A stretch of DNA of 64,000 nucleotides from Nissolia schottii (taxonomy: Eukaryota > Streptophyta > Magnoliopsida > Fabales > Fabaceae): contig QANU01095819.1 in assembly GCA_003254905.1 (NCBI GenBank), forward strand, positions 1,230,404-1,294,403. Reading direction: 5' to 3'. Under the pieces are notes generated by a model that was given only the letters and a program-made list of their open reading frames with translations, searched no databases and was not told the origin of the DNA. Both the position numbers and the translations under genes were made by a program. This document shows positions 1 through 10,829 of the stretch, one piece after another (the stretch's first letter is position 1; each line of letters opens with the position of its first letter).

Positions 1-336
1 ATAAATTTAAAAGTTTATTTTTTATTTAAGTACAAAAAGATAATATTATGTTAATAATAATTTTTTTATCATTTTCTTATAAGATAATATCATATTTAAT
101 CTTTTATTATTAATTAAAAATATAAAAATTATATATAATACAAGTAACTCAAAAATTAATAATAAAAAAAATTATATATAATCTAATTATTTTCATAAAT
201 AAATGGTCTCATGTGAGATCTCTATATAATTCAATAAATTTTAATAATTTATTAATAATAAAAATTTACTTATGACAAAATCAAGTAAAAATTTTAGATA
301 AGAAGATACACTTACTTAGATCCCATATTGTGTGAA
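1..336. other. AT-rich spacer, no gene seen
   Basis: Very AT-rich DNA with short A and T runs and stop codons in every frame. I see no coding, RNA or element signature before the MULE MITE that starts at 337. Confidence 0.6.
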
Positions 337-547
337 GGGTTAATTAAGTTTTTAGTCCTTATAATATGAAAAAATTTAGTTTTAGTCTCTCATGACAAGT
401 TTTAGTCTCTATAAAATGTAAAAATTTGATTTTGGTCACTGTGGACGGTTGGTGATGGACGGTGATGTAGAAATGGTCGCTGATTGACTAGTTAATTGAC
501 AAGTCATTATCATCCATCACCAACAATCTATAGGGACTAATTAACCC
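337..547. mobile_element. Mutator-like foldback MITE (211 bp)
   Basis: The element starts GGGTTAATTAAGTTTTTAG and ends with the inverted counterpart ATTAACCC. It is flanked by near-identical 9-bp direct repeats, TTGTGTGAA at 328-336 and TGGTGTGAA at 548-556 (8 of 9 match). A 9-bp target duplication with long terminal inverted repeats is the mark of Mutator-like elements. It is closely related to the 298-bp element at 56097-56394, but much of its right arm is missing, so it is a shortened non-autonomous copy with no coding capacity. Confidence 0.85.
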
Positions 548-2284
548 TGGTGTGAAACTGAAAATGCAAACGCACACATGACATGTTATGTGATGTTAAT
601 TGGAGAGGCAGAGAGAGAAGTGTTGAATCAATCAGATTGTGTGCAGTGCAGAGAGAGGTAAACGCTGTAAATCGGCGTCCACAGGGTGGGGCCACGAAAC
701 TTCCCTGCTTTCTCATATCACATTTATTACTCTGAAAATTACCCTTTTACGTTTAGAAATGAAATCCTGTACCCTCCTCTGTTTCCTATTCTCGATGGTG
801 GTTAATAAGACAGTGATCGTATTTTTTTTTCTTTATTTATAATCATAATTCAATGCTATACTTTTGTTTCATTGGTGGTATTATTGTATTTTTAATGCAG
901 TAATCAAGGCATAGAACTGTTATTGCTCCCTCCCACCGTTAAAGAATTTCAATAAATTTGTTTGTTAAAGCTTGTAATAACCGTAATTAACTACTTGTAA
1001 TTCAAAGAATGAGATAGCAGAGAAGTTACTAATTAATGAATTAATACTCCAGTAGTTCCTTTTTATAACAAATTTGATCCTTTCTTAGATTAATTGAGAA
1101 TTGACGACTTCATATCAATTCTTTTTCCATATTTACTATTTGAGATATTGTGTACGTAGTTATCCCCGCTAGGAGACTCACTCGCCATAGTCAGGTACGC
1201 GACCCGGGTCAATCCGGATTAGTCAAGGCTAAGCCTTAGATACCAGACAGACAACCTAAAAAAAATTGTTGCTTTCTAATATCAAAAGAAAAATGTTGCT
1301 TTTGGTAAGTAGGAATAAACATCTTGAATGAGGGTCTGTCTAATATCATATTATTGCATTGCATATTAAGGTGAAGTAACTCAACTTAAATGGGAGAATT
1401 TGTCTTCCACTTATAAAAGACTATTTTAGATTCTTAAATTAAAACTCTTAACATTTTAATCAATTAACAACTTCGTGGTGCACATGCATGCATGATGATG
1501 AGTTGTGAATTTTGTGCATGGACTCCACGTTTAGTTTGGCCACCCTTAACTAATTCTTCGCAATCCCTTCTTATTATATATACTTGGAAACATGACCTTC
1601 CACTCTTCCAAATATAATATCAAATAGTGTTAGAAGAGTAGTGTTATTTGTGTAAATACCAAATCTTTTTTCTCTCATATACATAATATGTAAATAAAAA
1701 CTTGGTCAACAATAGTGGAGAAATTTCTAAGGATTTTTAAGAGTTAAAAAATAGATATTTATTCTATTACACTTTTAATTAATTAGTAAAATTTTAACTG
1801 GAAATAAAATTTTAAGAACTCCTGACCATCTTATCTTCTTTTTATTTTTATTTATTTTTTCTCCCATCAATGATCCAATTCAAATTCATGTGGTATTGTT
1901 ATTTTTGTTAACGTTGGGCATAAATGCGACTGAGGTGAGAGTATTAAAACGCACCGTCACGTCAACTTTAGCATTCATGTAATGCAATAGCCACGGTTCT
2001 TTGGGATTTAGAAATCAGATGTGGACGTGGTGGGGACCACAACAACAGTGCGGCAGGAGTGTGGGACCCACTCCCATCGCTCTCCACGTCACCACCACCG
2101 CTATCAGTATCACCACTGCTCTGCTGTCACCTTCACACCGTTTCCCTATGTCAAAACGTTTTCCGTCTATTTCCCACGTTACCCACCCAAAACGTCGTCG
2201 TCTCCCTTTGTACCAGGCCTCCCAAAAAAACAACCCTTTTATTCATTTAACAAGCGTATCTATTCATTTCTATTTGCTTAAAAA

Positions 2285-2303
2285 ACACACACACACACAC
2301 ATC
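2285..2303. repeat. (AC)n microsatellite
   Basis: About nine and a half AC dinucleotides in an uninterrupted run. Confidence 0.95.
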
Positions 2304-2420
2304 TTAATATGCCGCTGAAGTTATGTTAGATTGTCACATTTGTAATCATTTCATAGAAGATATTATATGAACTAACTCTATTGAATATTGGACGAAATCA
2401 ACGCAATATTTTATAACAAA

Positions 2421-2439
2421 TATATATATATATATATAT
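2421..2439. repeat. (TA)n microsatellite
   Basis: About nine and a half uninterrupted TA dinucleotides. Confidence 0.95.
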
Positions 2440-2769
2440 CGCGTGCAATTGTCTTTATTAGATATATATACAATTGAATCTGTGATTAGTCTTTGTTTAA
2501 GGGAAAATACCCGGGCCCACACACGTATGTCATGTATATATACTACTGCTATATGTTTGGTTGCGTCTTTCATCTGTATTCACTAGTATGATGCATCAGT
2601 TATGTGATTGATTCGTGGAGGGAGAGAACATTAATAATCAGAGTATGTTTCGAAAATCGGACTTAATTATGGGGTTGACATGCAATTATCGATGGTTTAC
2701 GCACCAAAAATTAAAAGTAATGTTTTGTCCATGAAGAAATAATGCTTGAACATCTTCATTACCACGATT

Positions 2770-2996
2770 TTAGCTGATGCGACATGAGCAGCAGCGTGGC
2801 GATGTCACGTCAGATTTACCAATAAGGCTGTTAAATGTAGCCAGAATTCACCAACAAGACTAGCGAATTGTACACAAATTTGGCAATTGGATTGGCAAAT
2901 GTAACACAAATTCTCCAACCGGTTTGGTGAATGTTAGGAAAATTTGCTGACCGGTTTGACAAATTGCACAAAGATTTAGCTAACCAATTGGCGAAT
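2770..2996. repeat. Degenerate array of TTGGCGAAT hairpin units
   Basis: Several imperfect units of the form AATTC(G/A)CCAAC, a few bases, then GGTTTGGTGAAT or TTGGCGAATG, separated by short ACAAA-like spacers, spaced roughly 40-45 bp. Each unit can pair with itself. It is an older and more diverged relative of the array at 3700-4125. No ORF is conserved through it. Confidence 0.6.
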
Positions 2997-3254
2997 GTGG
3001 TTAAAAGAAAATTAGAATTAAAATTGTAGAATTTATTTTAACAAGGCAAGAAAAGTGACAATAATTAATTATTATTCCTTATAACTACATTAACCCTAAA
3101 TTAAACATGCATCTACTCAATTAAATTTTATTAGAGAAATATGGGCTTGTCAGGTAAGCTGCAAAGGTCCAAAAAATAAATTTGCATAAAAACTGAGGGA
3201 CATTATTTGTCGTGCACGCCGGGTAGAAATTCATCGATTTGCACTCCGAATAGC

Positions 3255-4421
3255 CCAAATGATTTGGACTCATGCACGTGAGCCTAACTCTATTTTCAAC
3301 TATTTTTACCAATACAACAACTACCAAAGATATATAAACATTTAAAAGGTTTGTGGTCTATCCAATGTGGTGGGATTAGAACTTTTGAAATACCAAAATG
3401 TGAAACACTTAGTTCACATAAGTTTACATCACCATGCTTTACACTATACAACCACTGTACACACACTAAAAACATGCATCATGAATCTAGAACCTGCAAG
3501 TAAAGAGAAAAGGCATTTAGCATTGATAAAATATTCTGCCACACACACAGGGAAAAAATAAAAATACTAAAAATGTTATTCTGTAGAATGGTTCCAAATA
3601 AAAGCAATTGGTTAAAATGCAGCTTTCTTTCTGTTTTCTATTTCTTATTTTTGGTTAGTTATTCCCAAAAACTCAGTAAAGTGTGTGTATTTGACCCTTG
3701 TTGGCGAATTTAGTGCAAATCAGTTTTTTTGGTTGTACTGAATTCGCCAACCGTGCTGGCGAATTCAACGCGAATTCGCCAACTTCGTTGGCGAATCATA
3801 CGTGGCTTGCCACGCGGTCCGCGGCTGTCCCGTCAGCCCAAACCGTGGTACTTTAGAAAATTGTTTGAAAACGCAGCTTACCTACGAAGCCATGTTTTTC
3901 GCATGGTGAGCTAAGGAGTGGTGTGGGCTGGGGAGAGAGGTGACCAAATAGGCTGCGGTACGCAGGATTCGCCAACGGGGCTGGCAAATTCGCGTTGAAT
4001 TTGCCAACACGGTTGGCAAATTTAGTGCAAATCAATTTTTTTTGTTGTACTGAATTCGCCAACCGTGTTGGCGAATTCAACGCAAATTCGCCAGCATCGT
4101 TGGCGAATCCTGCGTGGCCTGCCACGCGGTCCGCGGCTGCCCCGTCAGCCCAAACTGTGGTATATTAATAATATGTTTGAGAATGAGGGCAATTTGGTAA
4201 TTTCTTTGGCAAACAGTGTCAAAGGAGAAAAAAATTCCGCAAAGCATGGTGATGTGAACTTGTGTGAACTAAGTGTTTCACATTTTGATATTTTAAAAGT
4301 TCTAGTTCTACATCGGTTAGATCACAAATCTTTTAAGTGTTTATATACCTTTAGTAGTTGTTGTATTGGTAAAAATAGTTGATAAGAGAATTGAGCTTGC
4401 GCGCATGAGTTCAATTGGGCT
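3255..4421. repeat. Foldback element with ~170-190 bp inverted arms around a hairpin array
   Basis: The left arm (about 3255-3445) and right arm (about 4230-4421) are inverted copies. For example, CACCATGCTTTAC on the left answers AAAGCATGGTGATG on the right, and both arms share the inverted GGTAAAAATAGTTG block. Between the arms lies the TTGGCGAATT array. The layout suggests a non-autonomous foldback transposon. I could not define a target duplication or a superfamily. Short ORFs in it (for instance 3729-3914 and 4065-4382) are by-products of the repeat and are not called as genes. Confidence 0.6.
3700..4125. repeat. Array of palindromic TTGGCGAATT units in direct and inverted blocks
   Basis: Units made of GAATTCGCCAAC, a 3-5 base loop, then (G/T)TTGGCGAATTC recur at about 3703, 3740-3795, 3967-4022 and 4056-4110. 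Block 3703-3860 and block about 4020-4165 are direct copies. Both run into a GC-rich shared sequence (TGCCACGCGGTCCGCGGCTG) and then diverge. The segment between them carries related units in looser form (TTGGCAAATT). The units could form a series of stem-loops in DNA or RNA. No protein is convincing on either strand. Confidence 0.7.
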
Positions 4422-7118
4422 CTAGTTGAAAACTGCCATGAGTACCACATATCTACACTAAGTAAAGAATTAAAGTTATTAAATTGTTGATAAAAGATAA
4501 GTACAAAAAATGTATGTGGAGGGTGTATTTAAAAGTTTAGAATTTTGATTTTAAAAAAAAAACCGTTGAAATCTTGCAACGATTTAATATAGAGGTAAAG
4601 CTGGGTGTGTTGTCCTCATGATTGCCGTTTTGTCTTGTTAATCGTTGGACCTTTGTTGTTTCTTTTTCAAACATTTGTTGGTTTCAAGTTTGGTTTGCTC
4701 CTTTTTTTTAGAATCCGCTTTATTTAATAGATAGTATAGGTTATATCAATTTTGTATTTTTAAAATAATGATATAAGAATGAAACACTTATATCATTCTA
4801 GACTCAAAATGCATTAGCTTTATAACTTCACAAGATATTTATTAAGGATTAAACTTTAGATTTTTGGTTATAGATACTCTACAATCCTTACACTTTCTCC
4901 ATTTCATTTTAACTATTTATTTTTTATTTTATAGAGTTTTAAAATATTTGTTTATTTATTGTATCTCATTTTTTCATTCATATTTAGGTGTGATTTTATA
5001 TTTCACAAATCGAACGTGGTCGATCTCCTTTCAAAATGCATAAATGTTTTTAAAGCTGTGAGAGATCAGATTTTAAGTAGAAAACTCAAATCCTTGAATT
5101 AAGAAAGTAGAAGATAAGACATGCACGTCGATATTGTCTGCTTGTTCTTTAGTTAGTCTTTGCTGAATTGTTTAAACAGACATAACCAGACAAGGGGTCT
5201 AAATTTCCTGAAGTTTCATTTTTTCCAAGAGAAACATTAATCCAAGTTATAATAAATGCGTAGCCCTTCCAACACAATTAATTTAACACTCTTTTGGCTT
5301 GCACAGTTTTTTTAAAGGGACAGGAAAAAGATTAAATTTTTTATCTCTTCATCGTAACCGATATTATCTTAAGAGTTATTTCTTTAAAAGTTCAAACTAA
5401 AAAAAGAAAAATTTATAATTTTATATTACATTTTAATTAATGATACTGGTTAAGAAATATAAAATAAAGTAATTTTATTAAAAAAATAAAATTGACATTA
5501 TTTAAATACAACATTAAAATTCAAAAAAATTTTCACTTTAAATTATTTAACAAGTGTCTATACTGTTATCTCTTTGCAGTTTTGTCAAATCCCACTTTAA
5601 AATGATCTCATTTTCATTTTACAAAATTCAAAAAGCAGGGATTTATTTAATGTGGATGAGAAGGTGAGTGGGGGCACTTGGAAGGGTCATTGAACGCTGG
5701 CTGGGCCTATTGCTTGCCCCAAAAGATACTGTCCACAGCTATAAGATGACCCATTGGTACTCTACGATCCCTATGACTATCCCATGAACACAACCTGGGA
5801 ACTCGTTCTTCCTTGTAGTACCTCTTAGTTGCATTAATTGCCGAGCACCTCTCTTCTCTTCCATCTTTCAAATTCAAATTTATGCTAAATCAAAACACAA
5901 TGACATACTACCACTTGCTTCGAATTTCAGTTTGTTTAATTACATTTTAGTTTTCCTATTACCTCGGATACAGAACATTTTACTTTCACCTTTTTAATAC
6001 ATTTATAAATTAACGTAAATAAATAAAATTATATTTAGATATATTAATTATATTAAAATACATTAATTTATCTAAAATACGAATGTCACAATTATTTTGA
6101 AATGAGAAACAATAACATTTTTACTATATTTTTTTTTTAAATAAACGTTATCAGATATTTATGTCCTTTTTGGGCTTTTCATCTAGTTGGGATGCGTATT
6201 GATTTACCGTTGATAAAAAAAAATATGTTTATCTTTTTTTTAACCGCTATCTCTTTAAAGTTTAAGGCAATTACATGGTTTTATATGTGTATTTATATGT
6301 CTCTTCATGCACAATTTTTTGTCATGACAGATTTGATCTCTTGTCAATAATATTTATAAAAAAAAGATATCTTCTCAATAAATTTTTGTTATGATAGATT
6401 TGATATCTTGTCAATAGTATTTACATGTTTCTTTGCATTTTTAGTTCCTACTTAGAAAACGAATCGTACACATAACATGTTCAAATCATATGAGATAAAG
6501 CTTTTAACTTTTGATAATTACTATAATACCAATTAAAATGACCCCCGCCCCCCCCGCCATTCTTATGAGATTACATTTCAATTCGAGTCACATGGGGCTT
6601 CATCATTGAGTGGAGCGGTTGATTTTGTCAAAGATACTGAAAATCTGGTAGAAACTACAAATATTCTAATTAAACTGTATAAGTTTTAATTTTTAATGCA
6701 GCATTGATTGAACAAAGTGTTTTTGTTGTGCATGTGTTTTGGCACACAAATGAGAACACTTAATAGATGACAAATTAGGGAGCTATTGTAGGGAACACGT
6801 TAGGTGAACTATAGGGTGCTAGAATGTATATATGCTAATGTACATATAATTAAGGTCATTTTCATTTACACTGTAATATTGTGCCCTACACACACAATGC
6901 ATGTTTTTCTTTACTCATCTGGTCCTATATGTTATGCTTGTTGGGGGAGACACGACTAAAGGTATGACTTCAATTACCTGTGTAAGAAACTTTTCATAGG
7001 AATACTACTTCAATCATGTATGGGAAAAATACGACCTTAATCATTAATTAATTTCCAATTTGACTTAGTATATGGCCTCTCTGAGTATTGTGTGTAGTGT
7101 AGTTTGATCTATATACCA
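4422..7118. other. AT-rich spacer, no supported gene
   Basis: No ORF of interest and no recognisable RNA gene. Segment about 5640-5870 is less AT-rich and promoter-like, but nothing downstream can be assigned to it. A C-rich run lies at about 6542-6558. Confidence 0.5.
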
Positions 7119-8157
7119 GGGTTAATTAAGTTTTTAATTTTTATGATATCAAAAAGTTTGTGTTTGGTTTCTTCAAAAAATTTTGTTAAAATTTAGTTCA
7201 TGTAAAATTTTTTTGAGATTAATTAAGTTTTTATTTTCTATAATATCAAAAAGTTTATGTTTTGTCCCTCTAAAAATTTTCATTAGGATTTAGTCCCTGT
7301 AAAAAAAATTTTATTCGCATTTAGTCCTTGTTGTCAATTTGGGTTGGACAGCACTAACGTGACCGTTAACTTCGCTACGTGGCATAGCCAAAATTTTTAA
7401 ATTAAACTCATGACCCACCCGCCCTCCCACCCCATCGTGAACCCAATTCAATGTAAAATTTAAAAAAAAATTAATAACCCCACCTCGTCTTCTTCCCTGC
7501 TCCCCCACTCTCTCTGCACTCCGTCTTCTCTTCTTTGCACCCCCACCCCACCCAAGGCCACGACACTCTGTCTTCTCTTTCCCTTCCTTGCACCCTAGGT
7601 CACAGCACTTCGCCACCATCACTCCCTCTCTGCACTTCCCCTCTCTTCTCTTCCTCTTTCTCCACCCACCCCACCCTCTTTCCACCATGACTCCATTGCT
7701 GCCACAATTCTCATAAACACACACAAAGACACAAATGGGTTAATTTTATTTTTTGCCCTTCATCCTTTGCAATTGATGGTGATAAAATGTTGAAACTTTC
7801 TATCTTCCAATTTTCCTTTTTTCTTTTTGTTATTTTCTCACAAAAGTGTAATTTTTTTTCTTTAATTTGTACAAAGGAGAGGGAGGGAGGGAGGGTGGGT
7901 GGCAGCTTTGGAGTGCAGAGAGAAGATGGGGTAGGGAAGAAGGTGAGGTGGGTGATTAATTTTTTTTAAAATTTAAATTGAATCGGGTTCAAATTGGGGT
8001 GGGTGGGTCCATGTGACGAAGTTAACGGTCACGTCAGTATCATTTAATTTAAATTGATGACATGAATTAAAAACGAACAAAAAGTATTTTACAGAGACTA
8101 AATCCTAATGAAAATTTCCGGAGGACTCAAACATAAACTTAAAAACTTAATTAACTC
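7119..8157. mobile_element. Long-TIR Mutator-like (foldback) element, ~1.04 kb
   Basis: The left end GGGTTAATTAAGTTTTTAA and the right end AACTTAATTAACTC are inverted and match the ends of the 211- and 298-bp MULE MITEs in this window. The inverted arms run inward for a few hundred bases: on both sides come the same phrases for 'tttagtccc' arms, a gttaacg/cgttaac block and a ccacccgcc/gggtgggt block. The core, about 7500-7870, is CT-rich with imperfect internal repeats. Flanking 9-mers (7110-7118 and 8158-8166) no longer match, so it is older than its relatives. The 137-codon minus-strand ORF at 7311-7724 is low-complexity and not a gene in my view. Confidence 0.7.
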
Positions 8158-10397
8158 ATATCAGTATGTCAATCAGTGAACAAAATTCGATAGCTACTTA
8201 GTAAAAAACATTCTACATTGATTCATATTCTTACATTTCACTTTTGACTAAATTGGTCAATACATTGAAAAGGACATGGAGCAAGAAGGGTGGAGCCTTG
8301 AATATAGAGGTAGAGTAGGGTGGGGGCAAAATCAACAAGCAGACTGTCTCTGACCATTAGTTCATGTTGTGATTTTAAATGTGAATAATGCAGTCTCATA
8401 TTATTTAAACATAAAATAAATAAAGAGAATTTAAACGAGAGAATTCAAATATTCATCTAACACATTATTGTGAATATTTCTTACTTAACTCATTGATTTA
8501 GATCACGTGACATCACTCTACTCCAAAAAAATTATTGTCAATGATTATCCCTTCATTCATGAACCTACTTATACAAAATCCACACACAAAATGGACAAAA
8601 GTAACATCTTCAAGTTTGTGATCAAAGTGCATAAATGACAGGCTCAATAATGCAAAGCCCTCTTCATCCTCCATCTTCCATCCTCATGGGGTGGGCCGGC
8701 CACATGGGAATTTGTGCCCACATGCAATTTATACCCCAAGCAAGGGGTGCCCCCAAGCTAGGTACATCCCCATGTTTCACCTTGTTCTATGAAATGATGA
8801 TGATGATAGAGAGGGCCTTTACATTAATTGCTGCTAGCTACTACTACCATTGCATATTGCATTGTGTCTGTCACCATTCTTAGCTTAAATGATTCCAATG
8901 GAAAGTAAGAAGAAAACCATGTAACAATAATAATAATAATAATAACAAAACTGCAAACCACTAGAACAATATCAATACATGAAACCTTGTCTACATATTA
9001 TGATTATAGAATGTCCCGATTTTTCATTATGACATGTGAGGTTTATAACTTTCCTTTACATATCTTTTATTATTATTATTTTGGTTTAACTTTTTCCTAT
9101 CCCTTCTCTTCTTTTTATCTGATTCTGAACAATTTAATATTTTGGACACATCTCATTCCACTGTTTTGTTCAGGGTGAATTTGCTGCATACTGTGGTTAC
9201 TAAGTTAGGGGGGGGGGATTGCTCTGACACATGAAAGTGTTAATGTTGACTATATTGTCTTTTGTCTGTTAACAAAAGACGTTGCTATTCTCTTTTTAAC
9301 AATAACTAATTTTTGGTAACATTTCTTGTCTTTGATATGTGTCATATGAGTGTTTGGCCCATCTACTTTTTGGGTAACCAAAAAAATAAATAAATAAATA
9401 AAATAAAGAAAGATGAAAGAATCCTTATCCTTCCATTTGTTTGCAGCTTTAATAATCTGCTTTCTCAAATTTGAATTCCTAATCTATCAATTGGTTAAAG
9501 GATATATAGGCAAAACGGAACTCTGATTCTATGAACAACCCTTGTTTGTGTTTTGGGTATGATTCTATGAATAACACCTTCAGAATTTTGTTATTTTTGG
9601 GTCAACACCACCTTTAGAATTGAGATTGCAGAAATGCCAAAATCATTGGGCCTATGTCAATCTGGGCTTTTGCTTGAGAAAGCCCATTGATTATGACTCT
9701 GCAACCCAAACAGTAAAGGAATGAGGCCTTCTTAGGCACCTAGTCCAATTTCAATTTTGGCCATTGGGTTGTAATGGAGCTAGCCCAACCTATCTATGCA
9801 GCATTGACCAAAGGAAAAGATACTTGCACCCGTAAATATACAAAGTAATAAACCTAATTACAACAACAAATAAAAAATTGGTACCCCATAACCTGTTAAT
9901 ACAATTAATGCAACACTTACAACTATTAGTGACACAACACTGACGCTTTTAACATTTACCCAAAAAGAAAAGACATTTATACTTAAGTATTTGGATTTTG
10001 CAAGTAAGAAAAAGAAAAAATAAGTATTTAAATTTTGGACCTATAAGAGGGTGTTTGATTTGTTTGATTTTTCTAATTTTACATAATATTTGTTATTAAT
10101 TTAAAAAAATACTATTTTATTATATTTTATTTTGAGCTTTGGTAAATTAAATGATAAAAATACTTTTTCAACAAGGTGAAGGTTACATGCCTCTAAAAAA
10201 ATGGAAGTATGATATATTATTTTTAAAAAAAAAATCAATTGAAATGAATTTTTTTCACCTAAGCATGATATTTAAATTTACTTATTTTTTCTTCTTAAAT
10301 GTCATTATTTCCAAACATAACAATATTCCAATCTAAATAAAGAGTTTGCATATTAAAATAATTATTTTGGGGAATAAAAAAATTTAAATTTTAATAA
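8158..10397. other. AT-rich spacer, no supported gene
   Basis: Contains an (AAT)n microsatellite at 8926-8945 and a G9 run near 9206-9214. A less AT-rich patch at 8640-8780 gives an 82-codon ORF (8635-8883) with no recognisable domain, which I do not call. Confidence 0.5.
8926..8945. repeat. (AAT)n microsatellite
   Basis: Six to seven uninterrupted AAT trinucleotides. Confidence 0.9.
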
Positions 10398-10817
10398 TGT
10401 GAGTAGGGTAAAGAAGACAGAAAGGAAGAAAGAAGCTGCTGAACAAGAAAGGAAACAAAGAAAAGAAGTAGCAACTGCAGAGAAGAAAGAAAGCATTGAA
10501 ACCGTTGAGTGTTCGAAGGTTGAAGCTCAGTGGCAAGTGCGGTGCCAAATTAGGAAAGCTGTTAGAAATGGTTGTGCTTGTACAACTGATTGTATAAGTT
10601 AGTTACATGTAAATATAATTTAAGTGTAATTTGATCTCAATTTCATTTGACATTTTCATGTGTATATATATGCAGCTTTGCCTGCAGAGTAATACAAGTT
10701 TAATACATTCAAATTCATCAATTGGAGAGTTTCTCTCATTTTCTCACATTTTCTTGCACTTTCTTTGCTGCTAAGGCACCATGATCTTGAGCTAGTGTTT
10801 GATCCAGAAATTTTACA
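10398..10817 (+). repeat. 5' LTR of copia element
   Basis: Begins TGTGAGTAGGG and ends TTTTACA, i.e. TG...CA ends. It matches 15937-16354 along its whole length. Confidence 0.93.
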
Positions 10818-10829
10818 TGGTATCAAAGC
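10818..10829 (+). other. Copia primer-binding site
   Basis: TGGTATCAAAGC directly follows the 5' LTR. It resembles the TGGTATCAGAGC site, complementary to the 3' end of initiator tRNA-Met, that is usual for plant copia elements. Confidence 0.85.

Larger units (their letters stand above)
548..2769. other. Spacer with low-complexity tracts, no supported gene
   Basis: Mostly AT-rich spacer. Segment 1155-1255 is unusually GC-rich (it contains GACCCGGGTCAATCCGGAT) and looks like a fragment of a dispersed repeat, perhaps SINE-like, but I cannot classify it. Segment 1990-2270 is also less AT-rich, with several short overlapping ORFs on both strands. These have no recognisable domain and I read the stretch as promoter-like or spacer DNA. 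Microsatellites (AC)n and (TA)n lie at 2285-2303 and 2421-2439. Confidence 0.5.

Noticed and set aside
2001-2318. Overlapping ORFs on both strands near 2.0-2.3 kb
   Set aside because: Three plus-strand frames and one minus-strand frame are open together in a short less AT-rich patch, which is typical of base composition and not of coding. No motif recognised.
3700-4125. CRISPR-like regular repeat array
   Set aside because: Eukaryotic context, units that are palindromic and vary in spacing, no unique spacers of constant length and no cas genes. It is a hairpin repeat inside a foldback element.
3853-4125. 90-codon minus-strand ORF and related plus-strand ORFs (3729-3914, 4065-4382)
   Set aside because: They run through both strands of the TTGGCGAATT array and repeat the same phrase because of the array, with no conserved protein feature.
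7311-7724. 137-codon minus-strand ORF
   Set aside because: Low-complexity Gly/Arg/Lys-rich translation of the CT-rich core and arm of a MULE. No domain and no gene structure.
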